Positions 1 to 6,744 are shown, counted from the first letter of the stretch. The stretch is DNA of 10,581 nt from JBBDXA01 sp040902585 (GCA_040902585.1 JBBDXA010000260.1:1-10581); one strand, 5' to 3'. A program made the numbers and translations. Notes: generated from the letters alone by a model not told the origin.

Positions 1-741
1 AACGATCGTCACCAGCACGAGCATCAGTCCGTCAAGAAAGCTAACGGGCCAGCCCTGGCTGGAGGCATATTCCGAGTCGAAGCAGAGCAGGCTGAACTCT
101 TTGAAGAGAATGAAGCTGATGGCGAGCACGCCCGCCGCCGCGCCGCCGATGAGCAGGAGATCGGTCATGCCCATGGTGGCGGTTCGGCCGTAGATGAACG
201 AGCGGATCCCCGCCGAGCCGCCGGTGGGCAGATCGGTGACGATCTTGACGAGCGCCATGCCCAGCGCGAAGAACACGCTCAGAACGATGCCCAGCGCGGC
301 ATCCTCTTTCAGGCGCGTGTATTTGTGAATGGCGGTGACCATCGCCACGCCGAGCAGTCCGGTGATGGTTGCCCCCAGCAGCAGACCGGGGAGAAACTTC
401 GGATCGCCGCCCAGGGCGCTCATGATGATGAAGGCGAGGCACACGCCCGGCAGCGTGGCGTGACTCAAGGCATCACCCATCAGGGCGCGCTTGCGAAGGA
501 GCAGAAACGAACCGACGACGCCGGCAGCGATGCCAAGGAGGGCGACGGAGAGCACGACGATGCGCGTGTTGTACGGAGCCTGGAGCGTGAGCGTGTTGAA
601 GATGTCGGTGAAGGTGACGGAGTGCTCGGTTGATGCGGCCGAAGGCGAGTTCGTACCGTTCGATGCGACAGCCATCGCGGCGCACAGGAGCGGCATCGCG
701 AGCAGACTGACCATCAGAATGAGTCGGTGTCTTGAGAGCAT
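1..741 (-). CDS. Metal ABC transporter permease, TroC/ZnuB (ABC-3) type, partial
   Basis: This is the membrane channel subunit of a Mn/Zn/Fe-type ABC importer in the inner membrane. The reading frame is open from an ATG at 739-741 to the left edge, giving 247 residues without a stop; the C-terminus lies outside the window. Hydrophobic segments are visible near residues 7-26, 60-82, 98-110, 118-137, 148-167, 194-213 and 234-247. The family signature GDALSHATLPGV lies at 89-100, followed by EDAALGIVLSVFFALG (146-161) and a KEFSLLCFDSEYA segment (214-226) typical of the family. The first ~40 residues look like an extra N-terminal signal or membrane segment. No good Shine-Dalgarno precedes the ATG. 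The gene lies 60 bp downstream of the ATPase and is the last visible gene of the operon. Whether the metal is Mn, Zn or Fe cannot be decided from this subunit. Confidence 0.9.
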   Translation of the reverse strand, partial: MLSRHRLILMVSLLAMPLLCAAMAVASNGTNSPSAASTEHSVTFTDIFNTLTLQAPYNTRIVVLSVALLGIAAGVVGSFLLLRKRALMGDALSHATLPGVCLAFIIMSALGGDPKFLPGLLLGATITGLLGVAMVTAIHKYTRLKEDAALGIVLSVFFALGMALVKIVTDLPTGGSAGIRSFIYGRTATMGMTDLLLIGGAAAGVLAISFILFKEFSLLCFDSEYASSQGWPVSFLDGLMLVLVTIV

Positions 742-801
742 CAGGTCTACTCGAAGGTGGGCCTCGCGGACTCGGCCCGACCGCTAACCGTCAGGAGACG
801 A

Positions 802-1698
802 TCATCTTTGTGCCCGCGCCATGGCCTCGGCCGCTTCTTCGAGCAGGGTGAGCTTGCCGCCGTAGGTTTTTTGCAGGTTCTCGTTGGTGAATACTTCCGA
901 AGTCGGGCCGGCCGCGACGATGCGCATGTTCAAGAGGATCACCCAGTCGAAATACTGCGGCACGGTCTGAAGATCATGATGCACCACCAGGCACGTGCGG
1001 CCGCGTGTCTGAAGCTCGCGAAGGATGTTCACGATCGCCGTCTCCGTCGCGGCATCGACGGCGGCGAAAGGTTCATCCATGAAGTAGAGCTGCGCTTCCT
1101 GTGCCAGGGCACGGGCGAGAAAGACGCGCTGCTGCTGCCCGCCGGAGAGCTGGCTGATCTGGCGATGGGCGAACTGCGTCATGCCGACCTGTTCGAGCGC
1201 CGCCATCGCCGCCTGTTTGTGTTTCTTCGACACGGGCAGGCACCAGCCGATCTTGCCGTATCGGCCCATCGCGACCAGGTCCAGGGCGGTGACCGGGAAA
1301 TCCCAGTCCACCGTCTCGCGCTGCGGCACGTAACCGACGAGCTTGCGCTGCTTGCGGTAAGGCTGGCCGTAGATGCGGACCGCGCCGGAGGCTTTGGGAA
1401 TCAGATCGAGACACGCTTTGATCAGCGTGGATTTGCCCGCGCCGTTGGGGCCGACGATCCCCACGAGCTTGCCTTCGGGAATGTCGAAGTCGATATCCCA
1501 CAAAACCGGCTTGCGGTGGTAGGCGACGGTCATGTCATGCACCGACAGGGGCACATCGGTGGGATGCTCCTGCCCGCTGGCGCGAGACGTCGGGCCAGGG
1601 GCCAGGGGCCAGGGGCCAGGGGAAGGAGCAGCCGCGCTGTCACCACTCGGCGATGAAGTCGACTGTCTTCCAGATAAGGGTCCGTTCAGTGATTTCAT
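802..1698 (-). CDS. Metal ABC transporter ATP-binding protein, TroB/ZnuC type
   Basis: This cytoplasmic ATPase (298 aa) powers the adjoining metal importer. All nucleotide-binding motifs are present: Walker A GPNGAGKST (83-91), Q-loop glutamine (126), signature LSGGQQQR (184-191), Walker B LYFMDE (204-209, catalytic Glu209), and the H-loop VVHHDL (His241). The C-terminal TYGGKLTLL segment (278-286) fits TroB-type proteins. The family core begins near residue 51 (LSVHDMTVAYHRKPVLWD). The first ~50 residues are a low-complexity Ser/Pro/Gly extension, partly encoded by a GGGCCAG tandem array. The ATG at 1698 is supported by a GAGG Shine-Dalgarno about 7 nt upstream. That places the extension in the translated protein, although a GTG at codon 49 or 53 would match relatives better. 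The gene starts 23 bp after the binding-protein gene ends. Confidence 0.95.
   Translation of the reverse strand: MKSLNGPLSGRQSTSSPSGDSAAAPSPGPWPLAPGPTSRASGQEHPTDVPLSVHDMTVAYHRKPVLWDIDFDIPEGKLVGIVGPNGAGKSTLIKACLDLIPKASGAVRIYGQPYRKQRKLVGYVPQRETVDWDFPVTALDLVAMGRYGKIGWCLPVSKKHKQAAMAALEQVGMTQFAHRQISQLSGGQQQRVFLARALAQEAQLYFMDEPFAAVDAATETAIVNILRELQTRGRTCLVVHHDLQTVPQYFDWVILLNMRIVAAGPTSEVFTNENLQKTYGGKLTLLEEAAEAMARAQR
1592..1622. repeat. 7-bp tandem array GGGCCAG, 4.4 copies
   Basis: Four perfect consecutive GGGCCAG units plus GGG. The array lies inside the 5' coding region of the ATPase gene and encodes the Pro/Gly/Trp-rich stretch around residues 26-36. It faces a related array at 1731-1758 in the opposite orientation. 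Confidence 0.9.
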
Positions 1699-1721
1699 TT
1701 CGGACCTCAGTTCGCGTTGGT

Positions 1722-2741
1722 CTAATTCCCTTGGCCCTTGGCCCCCAACCCTTGGCCCTTGAATCCGCCTTCGGGCACGCTGCCGCCCAGGGCTCGCGCG
1801 ATGGTTGACACATTATGATCAATCATGCCGATGTACGTGCCTTCGTAGGTGCCTTCGGCTCCCATCGAGTCGGAGAAAAGCTTGCCGCCGATCTTTACGG
1901 CGTGACCGCGAGACGCTGCGCCTTCGACCAGCGCGGTCACGTTCTTCTCTGACACGCTGGCCTCGACGAACACCGCCGCAATCTGGTTGGTGACGATGAA
2001 GTCCACCAGATCATTGATGCGCTTCAGGCCCGCTTCGGACTCCGTCGAGATGCCCTGCACGCCCATCACTTTGAGTCCATACGCCCGGCCCATGTAGTTG
2101 AAGGCGTCGTGGGCCGTGATGAGCACGCGCTTGTTCTGCGGGATCGAACCGATCACTTGCTTCGCATAGACGTCGAGCGCTTCGAGCTTCTTGAGGTAAG
2201 CCGCGGCATTGGCCTCGTAGTAGGCCGCGTTCTTCGCGTCGTATTCACTCAATGCCTTGGTCACAGCCCTGACCGCGCGGATCCAGCCCTGCACATCCAT
2301 CCAGACATGCGGGTCGTAATGCTCCGCTTCATCGGACATCACGTAGCTCGCGTCGCCGGTCTTTTCGTCGCTGAGCATCTCCGTCACCGCGACGACCTTT
2401 TTCTTCGCCGCCATCTTGACGAAGATGTCCGTCATCTTTCCTTCGAGCATGAGGCCGTTGTAGAAAATCACATCGGCGTTCTGAAAGGCAATGGTGTCGT
2501 TGCGTCCGGGCGTGTAGGTGTGCGGATCGGTGTCGCCCTGCATGATGCCTTCGACGGTCGCCTTGTCCCCGGCGACGTTCTTGACGATGTCAGTGATCAT
2601 GCCGACGGTGGTGGCGACCTTGTAAGGATACGCGCTGGGACCGGCGGTCGAAGGTTTGCTCTGGCTCGGGTCGCTGCAACCGGATAGAGCGAAGCTGAGC
2701 ACGGCCGCGACCGCAAGGTACATGCGAATGGTTGAGATCAT
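1722..2741 (-). CDS. Metal-binding lipoprotein of an ABC importer, TroA/ZnuA type
   Basis: Solute-binding protein (339 aa) that captures a divalent metal, probably Zn or Mn, and delivers it to the permease. A lipoprotein signal peptide ends in the lipobox LSGC, with the lipidated Cys at 22, so the protein should be anchored at a membrane. Expected metal ligands in the TroA pattern are His74 (DPHTYTP), His145 (DPHVWMD), His211 (TAHDAF) and Asp291 (LFSDSMG). The three-His plus one-Asp set resembles Treponema TroA more than the two-His/Glu/Asp set of Mn-specific PsaA-like proteins. The His-rich loop of many ZnuA proteins is absent. An AAGGA Shine-Dalgarno lies 6 nt before the ATG. The last ~12 residues come from a GGGCCAA repeat array and are probably an acquired tail. 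It is the second gene of the operon, 63 bp after the outer-membrane gene. Confidence 0.95.
   Translation of the reverse strand: MISTIRMYLAVAAVLSFALSGCSDPSQSKPSTAGPSAYPYKVATTVGMITDIVKNVAGDKATVEGIMQGDTDPHTYTPGRNDTIAFQNADVIFYNGLMLEGKMTDIFVKMAAKKKVVAVTEMLSDEKTGDASYVMSDEAEHYDPHVWMDVQGWIRAVRAVTKALSEYDAKNAAYYEANAAAYLKKLEALDVYAKQVIGSIPQNKRVLITAHDAFNYMGRAYGLKVMGVQGISTESEAGLKRINDLVDFIVTNQIAAVFVEASVSEKNVTALVEGAASRGHAVKIGGKLFSDSMGAEGTYEGTYIGMIDHNVSTIARALGGSVPEGGFKGQGLGAKGQGN
1731..1758. repeat. 7-bp tandem array TTGGCCC, inverted relative of the GGGCCAG array
   Basis: Three exact TTGGCCC units and one variant (CCAACCC) in four consecutive 7-bp steps. Its reverse complement, GGGCCAA, differs by one base from the unit at 1592-1622. 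It encodes the last ~10 residues of the metal-binding lipoprotein (a GQGLGAKGQG-type tail), which extends past the normal family end. Confidence 0.85.
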
Positions 2742-2804
2742 GGTGTTTCCTTCAAATGCAATCAGAAGTCGATCAAGTCAAGTGAACAGCGGAGCGCGCT
2801 TCGG

Positions 2805-3704
2805 TCAGTATCGCCAGGTCATGCCCGCGAAGACGCCCAGGTCCTCGGCCGTGTCAGTCAGTCCGACACGAAGGCCCAGATCAAAGAGCAGGTTGGGGGT
2901 GATCTCCACGGTGACGCCTGTGATGAAGATCGCCTGATAGTCGGAGGCGTTGTCGGTGCTGATGATGCCGACATATTCGACGAACGCGCCGACAGGGCCG
3001 ACGATGTCGAAGCCGATGGTCGCGGTGTGAACGAACTCGACGTCGTACCGGCGATCCAGGTCGTTGTAGACGAAGTCGATCTCCGCCATGAAGCCCAGGC
3101 CGATGCCCTCGGTGACGGCTACAGACAGCGGGATGATGATGCCGCCTTCCACATGATCGTTGCTCAGTTCGGTACCGGTGGGAATCTTGATGAAGGGCAT
3201 GATGCCCAGGCCGGTTGTTTCCAGGCCGGACGGCGTACGCGGGTCGCCTTCGTCGTTGCCCCAGAAGTTGTACTTGAGGCGGACGACAAAATCGCCGAAG
3301 CCCTGGAGTGTTTCGGTCGGGCTGCCGGCGGGCGTGGTGCGCACATGGGAGTAGGCGGCGAAGACGAACTGAATGTCAATGTCATTGGTCAGGCCGAGTT
3401 TGACGTTCGTGTCCAACGCGGTCCACGCATCGAGTCGGTCGCCGTTCTCCCGATCGCGCGCGTAATCGAAGAAGCTCAGTTCGACCTGCACGTGCCCGGC
3501 ATCGACGGTGAATGGGCTCTCGGTCGCATCCGGGCGGTCGGCGGAGAGATCGCGCATGAGCTCGGCCGGCGTGGGGCTAAACAGATGAAAGCCCGACTTG
3601 TCCGATCGCGCGGACACGGCCTGTTCCTCGCCGCGGGCCAGGAAGGGGTGCGAGGCAATCGCCAGCAGAGGCGCCAGAATGGGCAGGGTGGAGCGGTAGG
3701 TCAT
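2805..3704 (-). CDS. Predicted outer-membrane beta-barrel protein, Phenol_MetA_deg-like family
   Basis: A 299-residue protein with a Sec-type signal peptide (residues 1 to about 25, ending near LARG). The mature part has alternating hydrophobic/polar strands separated by short turns and ends in an aromatic residue (MTWRY), as outer-membrane barrels do. The segment SADRPDATESPFTVDAGHVQVE (residues 54-75) resembles proteins annotated as transporters of the MetA-pathway-of-phenol-degradation family (PF13557), whose true role is poorly known. It is the first gene of the metal ABC operon and sits directly behind the candidate operator. By context it may let metal cross the outer membrane; this is inference, and the family name should not be read as evidence for phenol metabolism. 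A GGA about 9 nt upstream is a weak ribosome binding site. Confidence 0.8.
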   Translation of the reverse strand: MTYRSTLPILAPLLAIASHPFLARGEEQAVSARSDKSGFHLFSPTPAELMRDLSADRPDATESPFTVDAGHVQVELSFFDYARDRENGDRLDAWTALDTNVKLGLTNDIDIQFVFAAYSHVRTTPAGSPTETLQGFGDFVVRLKYNFWGNDEGDPRTPSGLETTGLGIMPFIKIPTGTELSNDHVEGGIIIPLSVAVTEGIGLGFMAEIDFVYNDLDRRYDVEFVHTATIGFDIVGPVGAFVEYVGIISTDNASDYQAIFITGVTVEITPNLLFDLGLRVGLTDTAEDLGVFAGMTWRY

Positions 3705-3724
3705 GTTGTATCATCCAATCCGTT

Positions 3725-3751
3725 ATTTTGAGTAGTCAAAATTGATTTTCA
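3725..3751. promoter_or_regulatory. Candidate DtxR/MntR-type operator in the divergent promoter region
   Basis: ATTTTGA (3725-3731) and TCAAAAT (3736-3742) form a perfect inverted repeat around a 4-bp centre (GTAG). A second, overlapping imperfect palindrome follows: TCAAAAT-TG-ATTTTCA (3736-3751, 6 of 7 positions paired). The site is 21 bp from the outer-membrane gene's ATG and 83 bp from the regulator's preferred ATG. Size and symmetry suit binding of two dimers of a DtxR-family repressor. Binding by the adjacent regulator is inferred from position. It is the only such AT-rich palindrome I found near these genes. Confidence 0.6.
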
Positions 3752-3770
3752 GGGGAATGGTAGCAACAAT
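3742..3770 (+). promoter_or_regulatory. Possible sigma70-like promoter of the regulator gene
   Basis: TTGATT (3742-3747) and AACAAT (3765-3770) match the -35 and -10 consensus at 4 of 6 positions each, with a 17-bp spacer. The -35 overlaps the candidate operator, which would allow autoregulation. This is a pattern match only. Confidence 0.3.
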
Positions 3771-3833
3771 AGAACGGTTGTCAAGACCTTGGTTATGGTT
3801 CGTTGTTTCCTACTTGCCGCCGGGGCCTGCCGC

Positions 3834-4508
3834 ATGCATTCCAGTACCACTGAAAATTACCTGAAACACCTGCTCCTGCTCCAGCAGCAGCAGGATGATG
3901 AATCGCCTGTTTCCACGGGGAAACTGGCGACCTCGCTGGAGGTGACGCCCGGCACCGCGACGGTCATGGTCAAGGGCCTGGCCGAGTCAGGGCTGGTGGA
4001 TTACGAGTCCCGCGGCGGCGTTCGCCTGACGCGCAGCGGTCAGAAAGCCGCCCTCGATGTGCTCCGCAGGCACCGGCTCGTCGAGCTTTTTCTCGTCCGC
4101 GTGCTGGGCCTGGACTGGAGCGAAGTCCACGAAGAAGCCGAGATCCTCGAGCATGCTGTCTCCGAAAAGGTACTCCAGAAGATCGACCTGATGCTCGGCA
4201 AACCCGCCTTTGATCCGCACGGTGATCCGATTCCTGATGCCCGCGGCCGGCTTGCGGATCGCCGCCTTCTCTCGCTCCCCGAGTGCAAAGAGGGCCAGCG
4301 CGTCGAAGTGTCGCGTGTGGATGATCAGAGCCCGCAGTTTCTTCGCTTCGCCGAAGGTCGCGGCCTGACGCCCGGTGCGAGCCTGACGATTGAAGCGGTG
4401 GATGAGGTTGCCGATGCGGTGACCCTACGCGGCAAAGGGGGAGAACCCTTGGTCATCGGCTTCGCCGCCGCAAAGAAAATTCTGGTTTCGCCCCTGTCCG
4501 ATGGTTGA
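3834..4508 (+). CDS. DtxR/MntR-family metal-dependent transcriptional regulator
   Basis: A 224-residue regulator predicted to sense a divalent metal and control the divergent metal-uptake operon. It has an N-terminal winged helix (about 5-70; recognition region TPGTATVMVKGL), a metal-binding dimerisation helix region (about 75-130), and a C-terminal FeoA/SH3-like domain (about 149-220). Aligned by eye to DtxR, the ancillary metal site is kept (His80, Glu84, His99). At the primary site the DtxR Cys102 position is Glu103, as in MntR, followed by Glu106 and His107. The N-terminal specificity residue (Met10 in DtxR, Asp8 in MntR) is Asn8, and the position of MntR Glu11 is Lys11. The frame is open upstream to a TTG at 3789 and an ATG at 3795. 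ATG 3834 is preferred because the family begins a few residues before the ENYL segment, although its ribosome binding site is poor. Confidence 0.9.
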   Translation: MHSSTTENYLKHLLLLQQQQDDESPVSTGKLATSLEVTPGTATVMVKGLAESGLVDYESRGGVRLTRSGQKAALDVLRRHRLVELFLVRVLGLDWSEVHEEAEILEHAVSEKVLQKIDLMLGKPAFDPHGDPIPDARGRLADRRLLSLPECKEGQRVEVSRVDDQSPQFLRFAEGRGLTPGASLTIEAVDEVADAVTLRGKGGEPLVIGFAAAKKILVSPLSDG

Positions 4509-4546
4509 TCGAAGGGTGATCGACAGGTGATCGACGGGCGATGGCT
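4503..4546. repeat. 11-bp tandem repeat at the regulator's stop codon
   Basis: Three consecutive 11-bp units (GGTTGATCGAA, GGGTGATCGAC, AGGTGATCGAC) are followed by a decayed fourth (GGGCGATGGCT). The regulator's TGA stop lies in the first unit. The rest of the gap to 4707 shows no clear promoter, terminator or gene. The period is close to one DNA turn, so the units would face the same side of the helix. Confidence 0.7.
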
Positions 4547-4707
4547 GGGGCGCGTTCGTGCAACAGGTCAATCCGAATGCACGCATTGCCTACTGAATGG
4601 GCAGTGCGCCTTCGCTTTTCAATCCGATTCGTCGTGGCACTTCCTTTGCAATTGTGAATCCTGACCGGGCCCTGCGCTGGCGTTCAGCGGGCGGCCCCCA
4701 CAGGATC

Positions 4708-6489
4708 ATGACCACACTTCACGCCGCCCACGTTGCTCTGCCCGTCAGCGCCCTGCGCGAGGCGACGGTGGTCTGCCCCGGCTGCTCGACGGGCTGCCGG
4801 GTCAGCGCGACGGTGGGCGACGGGCGGATGCCGTTGCTGGCGGCTGACAGCGCGGCGGCTCCGAATTTCGGCCGGACGTGTGATCGCGTGAATCAGCTTT
4901 CCGAGAAGGCCGGCCGCCTGTGGGATCGCCTTCGCTTTCCGATGATGCGTCGCCATCGCGGCGACGACCTGGGCCGGGTGTCGTGGGATCAGGCGCTCAC
5001 GCACGCGGCGGATGAAATTCAAAGGGCACAGATCTCGCGCGGCAGGCAGTCGGTCGGCTGGCTCGACCTGGGCCGACTCGATATGGAGTCCGCCTATCTT
5101 TTCGCCAAGCTCTTCAAAGGCTTTCTCGGTTCGAACAACACGGATGTACTCGGCGGCCAGCGCGCAGCCACTCAACTCTACACGCGGGCTTTCGGGGCGG
5201 ACGGTTCGCCTGCCTGCTTCGATGACATTGAACACGCGCAGGTCATCCTCCTGGCGGACATTGACCTGGCGACCACGCACCCCGTGTTGTTTGAACGAAT
5301 CATGGACCATCGGCTGGCGTCGCCTCACTGCCGGTTGATGGTGATTGATTCCAAGCGGACGACGACTGCGAGCCGGGCGGATGTGTACGTCCCAGCCGCG
5401 CCGGGTAAGACGGCCACCATCCTGCAACTCGTCGCAAAACGGCTTCTCGCGCAGGGACACTTCGATGCCCGCTTCGTGCGCCGGCAGAGCGAAGGCTTCA
5501 CGGACTATCGCGTGCTGCTGGAATCGATGGATGAAACGGTACTCCTGTCGCAGTGCGGCGTGCATCCGGGACGCATTGATGAAATCGTCGAGTTCGTTGC
5601 GGACGGCAGCAGGCTGCTGAGTTTCACGAGCAGCACGAGCGGTCAGAGGGACTCGGATGAGTCGGGGCCATCCGAGCAGAGGTCACGGGAAGTCGGCGCG
5701 GCTCTCGTTAATCTTCAACTGCAACTCGGTCAGGTCGGTCAAGGCGGCACCGGCCTCTTCATGCTCGATGAAATCGACCTGCCGTTCGATCCGGCGACAG
5801 TCGGTGTCGGTGCCGCGCTGCTTCCGGGGCATCGCAGCGTGGGCAGCGCATCGCAGCGGCTCTGGCTGGAGCAGACGTGGGGCGTGCTGGAAGGTTCGAT
5901 TCCGATTCAGCCGGGCTTGAACGCGGAGCAGATGCTCGCGGCCGCGGGACAGCGCGAGCTTTCCGTGCTCTGGCTGACGGGTGAACCCATCGATCCCCAA
6001 CTGACGAGCGAGCCTTCGTTTCTCGAAGCGCTGGCGGCAGTCGACTTCGTGATTCTCCAGACCAGCGATGCGGGCTCGCCTTTGGCGCAGCATGCCGATG
6101 TGCTGCTGCCTTCGGCGCATTGGCTGGAGACGACAGGCACGACCGTGAACGCTGAGCGCCGCGTGCTGCGTTCGCATCGGCTGCTCGATCCGCCCGGCGA
6201 AGCAAAGCCTGACTGGTGGGTTGCTGCGCGCACGGCTGAGTTCATGGGGTTTGCCGGCTTTCACTATGACCACGTCGGCGAGGTGTGGAACGAACTGATC
6301 AGTCTCACCGCCGACACCGTCTGCGATTACAGCGGCCTGCGCGATGAACGACTCGGCGGCGAACCGATGCACTGGCCCTGCCCGCATCGCCACCATCCGG
6401 GGCTGGCGCGGCGGTACGCCAGCGGCAGGTTTCTCACGCCCTCGGGCAGGGCACGCTTCTTGCCGATGAACATCAGCCACGCGGGCTGA
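4708..6489 (+). CDS. Degenerate molybdopterin-oxidoreductase homologue (NasA/NapA-like), lacking Mo ligand and C-terminal domain
   Basis: A 593-residue protein of the Mo-bisMGD (DMSO reductase) superfamily, closest by eye to cytoplasmic assimilatory nitrate reductases. The N-terminal [4Fe-4S] motif is intact: Cys23-x2-Cys26-x3-Cys30-x27-Cys58. Family landmarks follow: VSWDQAL (91-97), FAKLFKGFLGSNNTDV (132-147), RAFGADGSP (160-168), HPVLFERI (191-198), ADVLLPSAHWLETTGT (463-478), ERRVLRSHRLLDPPGEAKPDWW (483-504) and FLTPSGRARFLP (575-586). The position of the Mo-ligating Cys (RLCMSS in NapA) reads LGGQRAA (148-154), with no Cys. The NQSxxG and GQPNAMGGREVG cofactor loops are also not recognisable. 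The protein ends where the family's C-terminal cofactor-binding domain would begin, and none of the three downstream frames shows that domain. No Tat signal is present. ATG 4708 has AGGA unusually close; an in-frame ATG at 4597 exists but adds unlike sequence. It may be a pseudoenzyme or electron-transfer subunit; nitrate reduction is doubtful. Confidence 0.75.
   Translation: MTTLHAAHVALPVSALREATVVCPGCSTGCRVSATVGDGRMPLLAADSAAAPNFGRTCDRVNQLSEKAGRLWDRLRFPMMRRHRGDDLGRVSWDQALTHAADEIQRAQISRGRQSVGWLDLGRLDMESAYLFAKLFKGFLGSNNTDVLGGQRAATQLYTRAFGADGSPACFDDIEHAQVILLADIDLATTHPVLFERIMDHRLASPHCRLMVIDSKRTTTASRADVYVPAAPGKTATILQLVAKRLLAQGHFDARFVRRQSEGFTDYRVLLESMDETVLLSQCGVHPGRIDEIVEFVADGSRLLSFTSSTSGQRDSDESGPSEQRSREVGAALVNLQLQLGQVGQGGTGLFMLDEIDLPFDPATVGVGAALLPGHRSVGSASQRLWLEQTWGVLEGSIPIQPGLNAEQMLAAAGQRELSVLWLTGEPIDPQLTSEPSFLEALAAVDFVILQTSDAGSPLAQHADVLLPSAHWLETTGTTVNAERRVLRSHRLLDPPGEAKPDWWVAARTAEFMGFAGFHYDHVGEVWNELISLTADTVCDYSGLRDERLGGEPMHWPCPHRHHPGLARRYASGRFLTPSGRARFLPMNISHAG
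5652..5676. repeat. Small palindrome inside the molybdoprotein gene
   Basis: CTCGGATG and CATCCGAG form an exact 8-bp stem around a 9-nt loop. It encodes part of a hydrophilic Ser/Glu/Gly stretch (about residues 312-328), where relatives carry the conserved NQSxxG cofactor loop. Confidence 0.6.
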
Positions 6490-6552
6490 GCCGAGGGCAC
6501 AACGACGGGGCGAAGGGTTCGGGAGATTGAGTCAATACTTAGGAGCGCGGAA

Positions 6553-6744
6553 ATGTTGAACAGCAAAACCGAAGAACGCGAAACACGAACTGCGGAACGA
6601 GTTGAATCGCAGGATGGTCAATCCAGTGAGGATCGAACCCGCATCAAGCCGCCGACATCCAGCTTCGGCATCTTCGCCGTGTTCGAAGCGTGCATTCCCG
6701 GACAGGTGCCGCTGAAGAAGGCCAACTCCGCAGCGGACGATTGA
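6553..6744 (+). CDS. Possible small hypothetical protein (63 aa)
   Basis: A strong AGGAG Shine-Dalgarno (6541-6545) lies 7 nt before the ATG. The frame is the same as that of the molybdoprotein, whose stop is 63 bp upstream. The first half is charged (Glu/Arg/Thr-rich), while the second half (PPTSSFGIFAVFEACIPGQ) uses mostly G/C-ending codons as real genes here do. No signal peptide, membrane segment or known motif is seen, and no function can be given. It is the only gene candidate in the 536-bp gap between the molybdoprotein and the ThuA-like gene. It could be a remnant of an earlier longer gene or a chance frame. Confidence 0.35.
   Translation: MLNSKTEERETRTAERVESQDGQSSEDRTRIKPPTSSFGIFAVFEACIPGQVPLKKANSAADD

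Noticed and set aside
757..1656. A 299-codon open frame on the plus strand.
   Set aside because: It lies antisense to the ABC ATPase, which carries every expected motif. Long antisense frames are common in GC-rich genes.
3027..3731. A 234-codon plus-strand open frame.
   Set aside because: It is antisense to the outer-membrane protein gene and shows no recognisable domain.
4684..6480. Two long minus-strand open frames (4684-5565 and 5683-6480).
   Set aside because: Both are antisense shadows of the molybdoprotein gene, whose plus-strand product aligns along its length with a known family.
6487..6744. TGA read-through or selenocysteine joining the molybdoprotein to the downstream in-frame 63 codons.
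   Set aside because: The downstream residues do not resemble the missing C-terminal cofactor domain, no selenocysteine insertion hairpin was recognised just after the TGA, and the downstream frame has its own ribosome binding site.
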